From positions 22,589,673 through 22,653,672 of the forward strand of contig OX031070.1 of assembly GCA_943736015.1 (NCBI GenBank): a stretch of 64,000 nucleotides of DNA, given 5' to 3'. The stretch comes from Tridacna crocea. Taxonomy: Eukaryota > Mollusca > Bivalvia > Cardiida > Cardiidae. Numbering within the stretch: the stretch's first letter is position 1; every line of letters begins with the position of its first letter. The translations under genes and the position numbers were made by a program. Shown piece by piece: positions 1 through 10,700 of this stretch. A model generated the notes under the pieces. It did no database searches. It was not told the DNA's origin and worked only from the letters and a program-made list of their open reading frames with translations.

Positions 1-394
1 AAGTGTCAACCCTGGTCAGACTGCGTGAATTGCACACTCTGACCTGGGTTGACAGTTTTCGCTTTAATGACATTTTCTGTTTGAAAAGTGGTCATTCTAC
101 CTTGGTATTCAATCATTTTTTAATTATCAACTTAACTCTTTACCAAATGACAAAATGTTGGACTAGTCCAACTTGGAAGCCTTTACAGACAACAAAATAA
201 AGTGAATCAAAAACTGAAACTTGATATGGAAAGGGTAGAAAACATTGTGGGAAAAGGAGAAAAATGCTGGTCACCAGCTGCAGCATTTTCTCCTTTTCCC
301 TCAACGTTTTCATAGTCTTTCTTTCTTAGGGTCGTTAAAAGTCAGGGTGGACACTTTTCGCAGTTCCTAGAAGATCCCTTTTTGCATGACGGGT
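1..394. mobile_element. foldback MITE (GCCTGCGC family), left-truncated, with nested hairpin MITE
   Basis: The sequence from 1 resembles, in reverse, the copy at 3050-3322: GGTTGACAGTTTTCGCTTTA, then GAAAAGTGGTCATT, then the end ATCCCTTTTTGCATGACGGG. A TTAA hairpin MITE (about 132-347) sits in the middle of it. Confidence 0.6.
132..347. mobile_element. TTAA hairpin MITE, nested
   Basis: It opens TTAACTCTTTACCAAATGAC. The stem GGGAAAAGGAGAAAAATGCT pairs with CAGCATTTTCTCCTTTTCCC. The right end is eroded, and the host element resumes at about 350. Confidence 0.7.
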
Positions 395-531
395 CACATT
401 TCTAGATTAACCCTCATCCTGCTTATTACTATTAACTAGAGGTAAATTTTCATTTTGATAGTAAAAAAACACATATTGCTATTTCACCATTTTGTTTTAG
501 GGGATAATTACTCCTTCTAAGAGAGTGCAGA

Positions 532-625
532 TCCAAGATCAGACTGCATATTCTTCGCAGTCTGATCTTGATCTACACTATCCGTATACGGTCAGTGAGT
601 TGCGATTAGCAGCCTAAGGGCTTAT
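532..625. repeat. short GATCAGACTG palindrome repeat
   Basis: AGATCAGACTGCATATTCTT pairs with GCAGTCTGATCTTGATCTAC, followed by GGTCAGTGAGTTGCG and GCAGCCTAAGGGC. The same module recurs at 4188, 5938, 7075, 8462, 23968 and, more diverged, elsewhere. Confidence 0.65.
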
Positions 626-860
626 AGGGCATGGTAGGGAAATTTTTCTAGTAAAGGTCAGGATCAGATCCCCTCAATGTTTGCAACAACTGTCCATTCA
701 ACTAAAGGCTGTAAAAAATGCATACTTGTTTAGATCTAATTATGGATTTACTAATACTACACGACATTCCGTTTGAATATTCTAAGTTGAAAAACTATTT
801 GCAAACCACAAATTAAAAGTCAATCAGATCGTGAAATTAGTGACTGAACAGCATAACGCA

Positions 861-905
861 AGGTAGAAAAAGGAGTAACCAGTACTACTCCTTTTTCTAC
901 AATCT
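861..905. repeat. short hairpin, diverged MITE stem
   Basis: GTAGAAAAAGGAGTAA and TTACTCC-like arms form a near-perfect 18-bp stem around CCAGTACT. No TTAA ends are recognisable. Confidence 0.5.
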
Positions 906-1393
906 TTCCGAATTCTTTCGTTCCTCAAAGTAGGTAAAACAAGGGCATGCTTGGTGAGGGATTAATCAATAAGGTCAAAAGACATTCATCTATGACAGGT
1001 CAAACATTTTTCCATGTCTATTTTAACGCATCACGTGTCAAATTGATTTATGACCTTGACCTTAGAATCTTGACAATCATTTTCCATTTTCACGCCCACA
1101 AGGCATTAAACTCAAAATGAAATATTATTGATATAAATGATTACTTCATACATTAATACATGTTAAAAACAATGCGGCACCCGTTGAAATCACTCATAGC
1201 GAATGATTGCTTCATTGTAATGATCAAAATGGTTTCCGGCGAGACGAGGAACTCACCTGCATGTAGTATTAATTTATCAAAATACATTTAATTCAGGGAC
1301 TGTCCAGAGAAAGTAAGAAATTAGCCTCGTACGACAGGTGGCCTCAGTTTATTGCATGTTCAATTAAGACGGTATGCTGAGGGGTTTGGCATC

Positions 1394-1603
1394 TTAACCC
1401 TTTCCCAAACAAGCCCTTGTTTTTACGTGTCTGCAGTACAAGTCTTCTGAAAACACTGTGCGAAAAGGAGAAATTGCTCCTTTTCTCACGGTGTTTTCTG
1501 CCCGTTCGGATAATTTCTGCCATTGTTATGAAAGTTAAAATTGTCGTCTGCAAACTCTTTCAGTTTGGAAGAGTCTAAAATTTGTCGTTTGGGAAAGAGT
1601 TAA
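1394..1603. mobile_element. TTAA hairpin MITE, subfamily B
   Basis: It starts TTAACCCTTTCCCAAACAAG and ends GGGAAAGAGTTAA. It lies in the intron about 100 bp past the donor of the BICD-like exon. The central stem is shortened. Confidence 0.85.
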
Positions 1604-1704
1604 AGCAGTGGTTTGGTAGGCCTATGTGACAGTTTGTTCTTTTTGCCAAATGTCTGTGACAACAAAGTGGGCACACACTCTCTCTCTCTTAAAGATATCA
1701 TTAC

Positions 1705-1953
1705 CTCTATTTGATGCCCTAGTTCTTCATTAGATTGCTCCACTTTTCGTTCCAATTCTGCATTCTTTTCCAGTAAAGCTTTCCCAAGCTCAGCAGCAAG
1801 CATTAAATCTTTGTGTTTCTGATCTAACAGAGCTTGTAGATTTTCTCCACTTTTCTGAGTCTGCTCCTCCGCAGGATACAATCCCTGCTCTTCCGCATCT
1901 TCATCGTATTCTTCATCTCCAAAAAATTTCAAAGATTCGCCTGGCATAGCCAT
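1705..1953 (-). CDS. BICD-like dynein cargo adaptor, first coding exon (partial)
   Basis: This exon encodes 83 residues from an ATG at 1953 to a GTAATG splice donor just after GAG at 1705, in phase 0. Residues 10-31 are acidic. Residues 45-83 match the start of the coiled coil of BICD family-like cargo adaptors (BICDL/BICDR). The match includes QKxKDLxLAAxLGKALLExN, the CC1 box that in this family binds the dynein light intermediate chain, and the ungapped continuation RKVEQ..EEL...IE. The family links dynein-dynactin to vesicle cargo (known of the family). CDR2-type proteins have a similar AAELGK box and remain an alternative, but the spacing after the box fits BICDL better. The rest of the gene must lie left of position 1. 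A CT-rich run and a hairpin MITE lie in the intron just past the donor. Confidence 0.72.
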
Positions 1954-3049
1954 ATTGGAGCCGGGGAAGGTAAGTATCTCCGTCTATAGCTTCTGTTGAA
2001 GACTTTTATTATGATGTTTTGATATTTCAATACTCTCACAAACTGTTACTGAACTCGACTTGTAAATATTGCTAGAATGTGTTTCGAAATATTACACTCA
2101 TTCTTTCAAAATCTTCAGTAACTTAATATTATCATCATGTTTCAAATAGGAAAGTGTCAAACATTAAATGCATTTCTATTATTAAATGTATGTAAACTCT
2201 TTCCGTTTAATTAAACAGAAAACTTTTATGAATATGAAACAATTAAAATGACACAGTTGAAATGCACGATATCCTGATATTGATTTTATGATTTATGATG
2301 ACAATAAATTGAACCAGATTGTCCGTAAAATTACATCACAGAGCTTGTTTCTGACGCGACGTTAGACAGTATTACACAGACAGAAAATCTTTTAATAACG
2401 AGATTAAAAACTGAAATCCGATTGATTTGTCTAATCCAGCATAGTATTATCCCAGATTAAGGAACAGTCACTGTCTCTAATAGTAAACCTTCTAACCTCA
2501 CTTCATGAGGGCAACAACCGAGGGTGTATAATATATCCAATATATTTAAATGCAACTAAACGAACTCACTTTCTACAATTTGTTCTGTAAAGGTTATTCA
2601 CATATTAGTCTAGTTACAAACAGTGATGACTTTCTACACGTGGGATTGAACTAACTCACTTCCAAAGAAAAATGAGAAAATGAAACAAAACTAGTGAATC
2701 AAAGATCCATTACAAAGGTACCTATTATATATATTATGTACATATAATACACTCGCGGAAATAGGTCCCTTCACATCGTTAGAGCAGTTCTACTCTATAT
2801 AACATATGGTCAAACCATCCTTCAGTCTGTTGCATGACGTAGCTATATATAGGTATCGATTGTCTAAACGTAACACACCGTTCAAAGGTTGTATTCAATA
2901 CAGACTTCATTTTAGTAACACCTTGACTTATAATTTCAACAATCCTATAGTACGTCTGTAGAACTTGATGGTGAAAGTTGTTGGATCACTAGGCTGAATC
3001 TGTGAAAGAAAAAAAGATCAAAATAATATGCATATTTGCAAGATATGAG
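1954..3049. other. upstream region of the BICD-like exon, no feature recognised
   Basis: AT-rich unique-looking sequence that should contain the 5' end of the minus-strand gene or a further upstream intron. AG/GTAAG-like sites next to the ATG are visible, but no promoter motif is convincing. Confidence 0.4.
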
Positions 3050-3322
3050 ACCCATCACGCAAAAAGGGACCATCTAGGAATTCTGTACATCATTTAGATG
3101 AAAACAGATCAACAATATTGAAGTTGATAATTCAAACAAGATTGTATAATATAACGAGGTACAATGACCGCTTTTCATACAGAAATTGTCATTAAAGTGA
3201 AAAGTGCCAACCTGGTCAGCCTGCGCAATTCGCGCAGCTTGATCAGCCTGCGCAATTCGCGCAAGCTTACCAGGGTTGACACTTTTCCCAGTTCCCATTA
3301 GTTCCCTTTTTGTGTGATGGGT
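3050..3322. mobile_element. foldback MITE, GCCTGCGC family
   Basis: The ends ACCCATCACGCAAAAAGGGA and its complement face each other. The interior has two CAGCCTGCGCAATTCGCGCA modules. Confidence 0.72.
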
Positions 3323-3557
3323 CACATATACATGAAAAGGGCGAATAAACCAGTCTGCTATGTAAAACGGGGCTTCTGCACCTGCAAATAGTTTCGACTC
3401 AGCCGCGGGTCAGCCTGCGCTGTCTAAGCAGGTTAACCTGAGTCGATGCTTTCTGATATCGGTTAATTTTCAGCGTATCAATGGATATACAGCACTATTT
3501 GGATTTTTACTATGAAATTGAAAGTGTTATTTCTTTTATTCAGCAGGAAAAAGACTC

Positions 3558-3772
3558 TTAACCAAACGACACGATTTTAGTCTGGTCCATATTGAAAATA
3601 TTTGCAAACGACAAAAAGAATGTGACTAAAGAACTAAAATTGGTTTTAGGATGGGAAGAAAACATTGTGGGAAAAGGAGAAAATGCTGGCATTTTCTCCT
3701 TTTCCCACAATGTTTTTAAGAGGCTTCTTTCCAAGGGGTGTTAAAACTCGGAATTGTATGGGAAAGGGTTAA
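3558..3772. mobile_element. TTAA hairpin MITE, subfamily A
   Basis: TTAA at both ends (3558, 3769). The stem AGGAGAAAATGC/GCATTTTCTCCT is perfect with almost no loop. Confidence 0.85.
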
Positions 3773-4187
3773 ACAGACTGGACTGCAGTGAGCAAATGCA
3801 ATACAAGATAATCTTTACATGACAGCAGATAAATAAACAGATCGATATGGCGTAACTGAGTCAGGTACACCGACTGATGATCAATCAGAAACTCAGTGAT
3901 TGGGTCAGTGAGTCAATCACTTTACTGAACGATCGACCGATTGGTCGGCTTTTCAATGAATGTTTCAAAATTCTCAAAAAAGAATGAACGTGCAAATTTA
4001 GACAATAGCGGTGAGTCAACGTGTTTAGTTCAATATCGAGTGCAGCTGTGCTAATGGTGGTCCTTTGATCCTATAAATACTTAACACCTGGAATTAAACT
4101 AAAGATTACCTGTCAATGGTGAAACCCTATAATTTACGACTGAAAGGTTGTGCTAATCGAAGAAAGCTGTATGAATTGGACAGTGTG

Positions 4188-4262
4188 GATCCAAGATCAG
4201 ACGGCATGTTCTGTGAAGTCTGATCTGAATCTATACAGTCCGCAAAAGGTCAGCTAGTCGCA
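4188..4262. repeat. GATCAGACTG palindrome repeat
   Basis: GATCAGACGGCATGTTCTGT with AAGTCTGATCTGAATC, then the CAAAAGGTCAGC tail of the family. Confidence 0.6.
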
Positions 4263-4303
4263 GTTAGCAGACTAGGGGTTACTTTAACTCACTAAGGGTT
4301 AAT

Positions 4304-4548
4304 TTAACCCTTTACTAATCCATCCGTTTTTCCACTACCCTAAAGAAAAGAGCTTTTGAAAACACCGTGGAAAAGGGAGAAAATGCTATTGACCAGCATT
4401 TTCTCCCTTTTCCACAATGTTTTCTACTTTTTCAAAATGAAACATTTCCTCATATTTATCGATTTCAAATTTTCGTCCACATAATGGAACATACGCTTTC
4501 AAAATCGAGGCAAGTCTAAAAATTCGTCAAAGGATGAAGGGTTCTTAA
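4304..4548. mobile_element. TTAA hairpin MITE, subfamily A
   Basis: Starts TTAACCCTTTACTAATCC; stem GAGAAAATGCTATTGACC/AGCATTTTCTC; the right end is eroded to GGTTCTTAA. Confidence 0.75.
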
Positions 4549-5184
4549 TGCACACCTCATGTTGCCGAGTCTTTTCATTTTGTCTGAACCTTTTACTCAA
4601 CAATCACAAGTTATAATCAATATGGGGGAGAAGATATCTAAAAACATTTGATAAAAGTGGAGAAAATGCTGGTTCCTATTCTCATCATTTCGTCCAGAGT
4701 ACATGCAGTATCGAGTCATTCCAATCGATTCTAGAGTCCCAGTGGAATATGATATGAATTTGTTATTGACATGTTAACTTAATCCACCTTAATAAATAAC
4801 ATGAAAGGTGTGAGTCTGAAAAATTGCGTGAAATGTCTTTGTCATAATGAAAGAGAAAATCTACAGATGCGCAAAAACGAAGGCAGCTGACATTAATCAC
4901 CCGGAGTACATCTAAAAAGATCAGACTGTACTGTTTGCACAGGCTGATCGTTGATGTATTGCTATCAGAAGCTCGTGTTAACCATTGAAGCACATCTCCT
5001 ATCATTAGTTGCCTCTGCGGCCAGTGTGGATTCAAATCACGCGAAAAAATGCTGTCTGATCTTCAATCTGCTCTGTCCGCTTAGATGAAGCAATACAATA
5101 CAAATCTGGAAAAAAAACGACAAAAATGTAATTCTTAACTCTTTTTTTCTAGACTGAAAATGTCTGCTGGTCTTATATGATTCT

Positions 5185-5365
5185 TTAACCCTTTACAACA
5201 CAATGACGACTTTTAATACCCAAGAAAGAGAAAGCTTTTTAGAACATTGTGGGAAAAGGAGAAAATGTGTTAGTAACCAGCATTTTTTCCCACGTTTTCT
5301 ACCCTGTTGGAAACAAATTTCAATTTTTGAGTTAGGGTTATTTTTTAGTCTGCAAATTGCTTTAT
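5185..5365. mobile_element. TTAA hairpin MITE, right-eroded
   Basis: Starts TTAACCCTTTACAACAC. Its stem AGGAGAAAATG has mismatches on the other arm. The next copy begins 45 bp later in the opposite orientation. Confidence 0.7.
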
Positions 5366-5409
5366 ATTATTCCCCAAACCATAACTTTGAAACACCAAAA
5401 TCTAAGCTT

Positions 5410-5637
5410 TTAACTCATTACCAAACGACAATATTTTAGACTGGTTCAAATTGAAAGCATTTGCAGACAACAAAATAAAGGTGACTGAAATTTTGAAATT
5501 TGTTCTGGGAAGGGTAGAAAACACTGTGGAAAAAGGAGAAAATGCTGGTTACCAGCATTTTCTCCTTTTCCCGCAGTGTTTTCAAAAGGTTCTTTCTCAG
5601 GGACGTCAAAAGTAGGGATTGTGTGGTAATGGGTTAA
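5410..5637. mobile_element. TTAA hairpin MITE, subfamily A, full length
   Basis: TTAACTCATTACCAAACGAC to GGTAATGGGTTAA. The stem has two arms of about 30 bases meeting at GGTTACC. Confidence 0.88.
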
Positions 5638-5937
5638 GTATTAATATCGAACTGGTAATATATTTTTGGTTATATATCAGGATAAGGTGTAAATCTCTGT
5701 ATGTCAGAGGACCTGTCTACCACACCATTACGTCGGTTGTTCGACAGAAAGGGTTTTATTGATCCATAATTATATGATGACTGGCTTACGGTATGCATTA
5801 TGCAGATCCATTTAACTATTTTTTGTCACAGCATGGCTCATATGATCTTGACCTCTTTTGAAAACTAGAGAATACAGTTCTTTGACACTTGTAAAGATTT
5901 TCTCATACAGGCTTCTCTAAACAAGAGGACAACATTG

Positions 5938-6003
5938 ATCCCAGGACCAGACTGCATGTTCTGTGCAGTCTGATCTTGATCTATTCCATTCACAAAGGCC
6001 CTT
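5938..6003. repeat. GATCAGACTG palindrome repeat
   Basis: GGACCAGACTGCATGTTCTG pairs with CAGTCTGATCTTGATC. Confidence 0.55.
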
Positions 6004-6026
6004 TTCTGTCTATGACCCTAACCATG

Positions 6027-6240
6027 TTAACCCGTTACCACACGATCCCTACTTTTGACGACCCTGAGAATGAAGCCGTTAGAAAACATTGTGGGAAAAG
6101 GAGAAAATGATTTTCTCCATTCCCACAATGTTTTCTACCCTTCACAAAACAAATATCAAATTTTCAGTCACTTTTATTTAGGTCGTCTGCAAATGCTTTC
6201 GATTTGAACAAGCTTAAAATATTGTCGTTTGGTAAGGTTA
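6027..6240. mobile_element. TTAA hairpin MITE, subfamily A
   Basis: Starts TTAACCCGTTACCACACG. The loop region is shortened to AAATGATTTTCTCC, and the end decays to GGTAAGGTTATC. Confidence 0.75.
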
Positions 6241-6689
6241 TCAAGTGACTCAGAGTTTAGAATGTTAGATTGGAACCTCGAAAACCAGGTTCTGAACCTC
6301 GCTGGCGGAAATGGAGGAGATAATTTTTTGGGGGGGGGCAATACACTGCAGAGTCCCGGGCTGGTACTAGTAGAATCCAAGAAACAGAAGAGTAAGTTAG
6401 CTTCCCCCATGATATAACTGAAACTCAGTTGAAAGCAACGTAAATTGCGATTCGAGAAACAGCAAAACGGTTGACGATAAAATTCAACAGCGATCAAAAA
6501 TGTTCACGTTATTTGTTCTGAGTATTTTGAAGAGCCTCTTACATCATATTAGCAACGTGTTTCGACCTATAAATACTGCATGACGCATTGCACATGTGCA
6601 TGTAACATACAGGTATATGTATGTCAAAATTACAATCTTATCGAACAAAGATACGAACTTATACAGTTTTCCTATAACTCTGTGGCCTT

Positions 6690-6780
6690 AACCTATGTTG
6701 TGGGTACTCATCCTCACCGAGACATATGGGCACTGTTGTACCCACAAGATAGGATTCGATGATGCCATGTTAGAAATCGG
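6690..6780. repeat. fragment of 190-bp foldback MITE
   Basis: CCTATGTTGTGGGTACTCAT and TGTACCCACAAGATAGGATT form a diverged version of the stem at 7310-7375. Confidence 0.5.
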
Positions 6781-7074
6781 ACTCATTCAATTTCACATTA
6801 CTTGTAAATCATCCTGTCAGCCTGTCAGTGTCAGCGCGCCATTGGCGAAAACAATGGCATTGGTGGATGGCATAGATCGAGATCAGACTGCACAGAACGC
6901 GCAGTGTCTCTGTATCATCATGAAAGTTAAAAATCATGGTAGTTCAAGGGTAAAAAATCGGAGTTTCAGTGGATGTATTTTCACCCGTCGAAAGAGGTCG
7001 AGTCTATATATATCGCACTGGAGGAGATTAACTCTTTCAAACCATAGACGACACCGGAAGGTTTCGCAGACAGT

Positions 7075-7140
7075 GTAGATCAGGATCAGACTATACAGAA
7101 CATACTGTCTGATCTCTGATCTGCACTGTCCACGTCTACA
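7075..7140. repeat. GATCAGACTG palindrome repeat
   Basis: AGATCAGGATCAGACTATAC pairs with CTGTCTGATCTCTGATC. Confidence 0.5.
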
Positions 7141-7260
7141 TGATAGGTCAAGACCAAACGTCCTCTTGATAATGCAGAGAAAATGTATCTTTAGCCTCTG
7201 AGAAAATGCAATTTACTTATTCGGTAATCTGAGCTCCAACAATTTACTGATTCGCTAATC

Positions 7261-7441
7261 AGAGCTTTAGATGAGATGGAGTGATGGCATTCTAAATTCA
7301 TTGTTTCTATTCCAAACCCTATGTTGTGGGTACTCATTAGAATGAGACGATTCTAATGAGTACCCACAACATAGGATTTGGTTGAGGAGAACTGATATTT
7401 TCAATTTTGAAATCAAATTCACTCCCTTTATCTGAAGCTCT
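7261..7441. mobile_element. 190-bp foldback MITE, AGAGCT ends
   Basis: The ends AGAGCTTTAGATGAGATGG and its near complement (TTTATCTGAAGCTCT) face each other. In the middle CCTATGTTGTGGGTACTCAT pairs with ATGAGTACCCACAACATAGG. Other copies are at 34447 and 48093. Confidence 0.78.
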
Positions 7442-7617
7442 GGATAATGAAAGAGTTAACTGTGTGGCCCTGTCTTGTTATTTAAGTATCTTTTCAACAG
7501 TGCTTTGGAACCTCTTTCAGTTTCTTTTACACAATGAAATATGCAAAGACACATAACAAACTACCACCACATGATGAAAAATATCCTTATAGAAATACAC
7601 ATAGATGACAACAAGTA

Positions 7618-7682
7618 AAGTGAAAACAATCTGGCAAAATACGAAATTGGTATTTCGCATTTTGCTAGATTGTTTTCAAAGG
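7618..7682. repeat. inverted repeat, 27-bp arms
   Basis: GAAAACAATCTGGCAAAATA and TTTGCTAGATTGTTTTC pair with a short loop. It is unrelated in sequence to the TTAA hairpins. Confidence 0.7.
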
Positions 7683-7689
7683 CTATCTG

Positions 7690-8190
7690 CAGCCTGAGAA
7701 AAACAAAATCGTCAGTAGTGGGAAAAGCCTTTAGGAGATAGAATAATAATTGACATGTATCACGAAACTAGAAAGAAAAGAAATACTTAAATTATATCGC
7801 GAACTATATTCCAAATCGACGAGACCCACATTGAAACACACAATTATTTCCCAACCTTCTGAATGTTATCTAATAATTTAATTCCTGATTTGAGTGAAAA
7901 CAAACGCAACACAAAAATGACTCACACAGATCTGCCATCACACCGCTGTTGACAGGTCTTCTTCCTCTTTAATTATGTTTTTGCGTTTCAAAACTCCTGT
8001 TTTTCCCCGTAATGGTATTGATCCATTCTGTTCGTTTACCTGTGGCGGACGCTACTCACGTCACATCTATTGTTTCATCGTAGAAAGTTGAGACCAGGCT
8101 TTTCATTCATTAACCCATATCCTGCAGAATAACTAAAATGAAATGTTCATTTCTTTAGAAAAAAAACCAAAATACTGCTGTTTCAAAGTT
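7690..8190. other. no feature recognised
   Basis: AT-rich sequence without long ORFs or recognised repeat ends. Confidence 0.35.
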
Positions 8191-8199
8191 ATGTTTTGG

Positions 8200-8490
8200 G
8201 GAGTAATATATCTTTATCGGACATTGTAGATTCAAGATCTTGCATTATAAAGTTTACACGGTCTTGGCCCAATATCTTAGTACAGTCGTCAGAGTACATC
8301 CAAGATAAGTCTCTGATTTTGAACGACATTGTCAGCAAAACAAGAAACTTAAAATACTTGAATAAGTGATAACTTAACAACGACGTCTGAAATCAGTTTA
8401 AATCAAAGCACTGAAAGCACCTAAGGCTAGGAGCAACTGTATATGCGTAAAAAACTTTGCATTCAATCATGAACTGTCTAGTTAAATAGT
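8200..8490 (-). repeat. inverted repeat X, intact copy
   Basis: Read on the minus strand it runs AACTAGACAGTTCATGATTG, then TTGCTCCTAGCC, then TTGTTTTGCTGACAATGTCG, then AAGATATTGGG. Its two halves recur on the plus strand at 9622-9765 and 8575-8715, in the opposite order. Confidence 0.65.
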
Positions 8491-8545
8491 AAAAGATATA
8501 CATTATCCGCAAAAGGTCAGTGAGTCGCGCTTGGCAGCCTAAGAG
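8462..8545. repeat. GATCAGACTG-family tail fragment
   Basis: TATCCGCAAAAGGTCAGTGA followed by GTCGCGCTTGGCAGCCTAAG is the tail of the palindrome repeat without its palindrome. Confidence 0.45.
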
Positions 8546-8574
8546 TCAACGTAAAAGTGCGATATACCTTATCG

Positions 8575-8715
8575 TGCGTGCCTTTCAAATATTACAAGTT
8601 TTTTGTTTTGCTGACAATGTCGTTAAAAATCAGACTGCAGTCCAGTCTTATCTTAGATGTACTCTGACGAGAGCACAAAGATATTGGGACAAGATCGTGT
8701 ACCCTTTATAATGCA
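8575..8715 (+). repeat. inverted repeat X, second half
   Basis: TTTTGCTGACAATGTCGTTA, TTAGATGTACTCTGACGA and AAGATATTGGGACAAGA match the complement of 8200-8350. Confidence 0.65.
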
Positions 8716-8730
8716 AGATCTATAGCAATT

Positions 8731-8988
8731 TGGTTGGTTGGTTGTATTGGTGTTTAACGCCACTTTAACAGCTAGGGTCATATCATGGCGGTCGGTGACG
8801 CACATGCGTTTCCTACCGATACTGACACAACTTTTTTTCCAAAGCCACTAACTACTTTTTTCCACATGCTGCAGCAGAGATGAGAGGCGAAAATACGCCG
8901 GAAAGAAAGTTCGCCTCAACCAGGTATCGAACTCACAACCACCAGGTCATGAGTCCAACACGCTCACCACTGAGCCACCCGTGCGGGC
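8731..8988 (-). mobile_element. tRNA-derived SINE
   Basis: On the minus strand it starts GTGGCTCAGTGGTGAGCG (A box) with GGTTGTGAGTTCGATACC (B box) after it. It ends in a TTAAACACCAATACAACC tail and GGTTGG repeats seen on the plus strand. ATCTATAGCAA occurs immediately before (8718-8728) and after (8992-9002) as an 11-bp target duplication. This is a typical bivalve tRNA SINE layout. Confidence 0.85.
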
Positions 8989-9621
8989 AATATCTATAGC
9001 AAACATAATGTAATGTTACAAGTGTGTGTGCGGGTTTAGGGCAAACGGCAGCAATCCAAAGTAACCACATACTAGACTTTTGCACAAAAGCTGCAAGCTC
9101 TCTCAATCATGTGTAAATGCGCACTATCAGCTGTCTCTGATTTGCTGGAACTGCAAGCGCCATTTCTTACTGGCTTTACACGACACATCCACAAAACCGC
9201 CTTACACCTTCCTAGTTATTCTTCCGTGATGTAAAGTAGGAACTGACAGAAGGGTCAAAGTCTATAATTAACTATTAAGAAAACCATACAAGAGGCACAG
9301 GTATCCATCAAAATATTTTTCATACATTTATAAATACCCCTTTTTGACTTTGAATGTTGAAATATTTTGATACTTTATAATATCTTTGTCACTACTGTCA
9401 TTTCTGAAGACATTTACTTCAAGCTTGAAATACTTGCTTACCATCATATTTACTTCAAATTTGGGCTAGTTGTTAACTATTCTAAAGGAAACTATAAATT
9501 AGGGGCAGGTAAACATCTAGATATTTTTGACACAGTAATGCTCGGCCTTTCGACTTTACAGTTTTCACGTACAGCAACTGCAGCTGAGCATAGTTATCCA
9601 CACTGTTTTCTGTTACTTTTT

Positions 9622-9765
9622 AACTAGACAGTTCACGATTGAATGCAAAGCTGTTTTCGCACATATACACTTTCCGCTTGCTCCTAGCCATAAGTGCTTT
9701 CAGCGCTTTGATTTAAACAGATTTCAGATGTCATTGTTAAGTTTTCACTCAGCTTTTAACCACAA
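9622..9765 (+). repeat. inverted repeat X, first half
   Basis: ACTAGACAGTTCACGATTGA, TTGCTCCTAGCC and GCTTTGATTTAAACAGATTT match the complement of 8385-8490. Confidence 0.65.
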
Positions 9766-9769
9766 AATC

Positions 9770-9968
9770 TCATGTTTTGATGACCTTGATTATTTAAGGC
9801 TTTTGAAAACATTGTCTGAACAGAAGAAAATGCTGCTTTAGTCCTGTGTGTTTTTCCTTTACCATTTTCAAAAACAAGCTCTACAATATTTCTGCAATTA
9901 ATTTTTTTGTCTGAAAATGCTGTCAATTACGAAAAGCCTAAAATGTTGTAGTCTGGTAAAGAGGTAAA
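9770..9968. mobile_element. decayed TTAA hairpin MITE
   Basis: TTTTGAAAACATTGTCTGAA, AGAAAATGCTG and GTCTGGTAAAGAGGTAAA preserve the family order, but the stem no longer pairs well. Confidence 0.5.
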
Positions 9969-9969
9969 G

Positions 9970-10700
9970 GGAACACTAGCAACATGTGGATCTATGACTT
10001 GAGTATGCATAACAATGAGCGACAGATTAACCTACTTTGTCCGTTATTTATCAGGCTTTTCTTGAACCTACATTGTAGGTTATTTATCTTGCTAGATCTA
10101 GTGACTTATATCAAAACTTTCCTTTATTTATCAAGCTGGACCGAAACTATCAGAGAGAGAATGAGGATGATAGAGATACCTATGGGACAGAAGGAGTTGC
10201 ACGATCTATATAATACTTGACTATAAGTGTAACCCGACATTAAGAACCATCGCTGTCATCGTTTTCATCCTTTTGTAGACAATATTACACTCCGTAATAC
10301 AGATGAAGTAGACATAAGAATATCTAATTTGGGGATTACCAATCACATCAGTGATATCGAGATGAAGTGCTTTTTTTTTTCAAGCAGTGCCTTCGTTTTT
10401 TCCTATGTAGTCTTCTTTTCTCAAGGAATACGATGACACATATCAATTGGTAAAGGTTTAGAGTTCGAAATGTGATAGTTTGTGTCTTAGTACAATCAGA
10501 CTGTTATTTATAAAAGCTTCGGGCATAAGACCAAGGCTTTGGTCGTTATAACAAAGAGGCGATGTGCCAAATGAATTAGTTTTGGGTTCTATTTTCAGTT
10601 ATTTTCGTTTATTCAGTTTCCGATGCTTGAAAAAAAAATAGAACAGAATGCTTCATTTTCAACTTGAACGCATAAGCTTCATCATCGGTATACAAAGGGC
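9970..10700. other. no feature recognised
   Basis: AT-rich sequence with a 78-codon plus-strand ORF (9984-10220) that has no recognisable motif. Confidence 0.3.

Noticed and set aside
1600-1704. Continuation of the BICD-like reading frame to 1600
   Set aside because: The frame runs past a good donor at 1704 into a CT-rich intron and the MITE, losing the heptad pattern.
5185-5637. Hairpins as rho-independent-type terminators or a CRISPR-like array
   Set aside because: The genome is eukaryotic, spacing is irregular, and each hairpin is the centre of a TTAA-bounded MITE.
8931-8988. A functional tRNA gene on the minus strand
   Set aside because: A and B boxes are present, but the cloverleaf is incomplete and the unit continues into a SINE body flanked by a target duplication.
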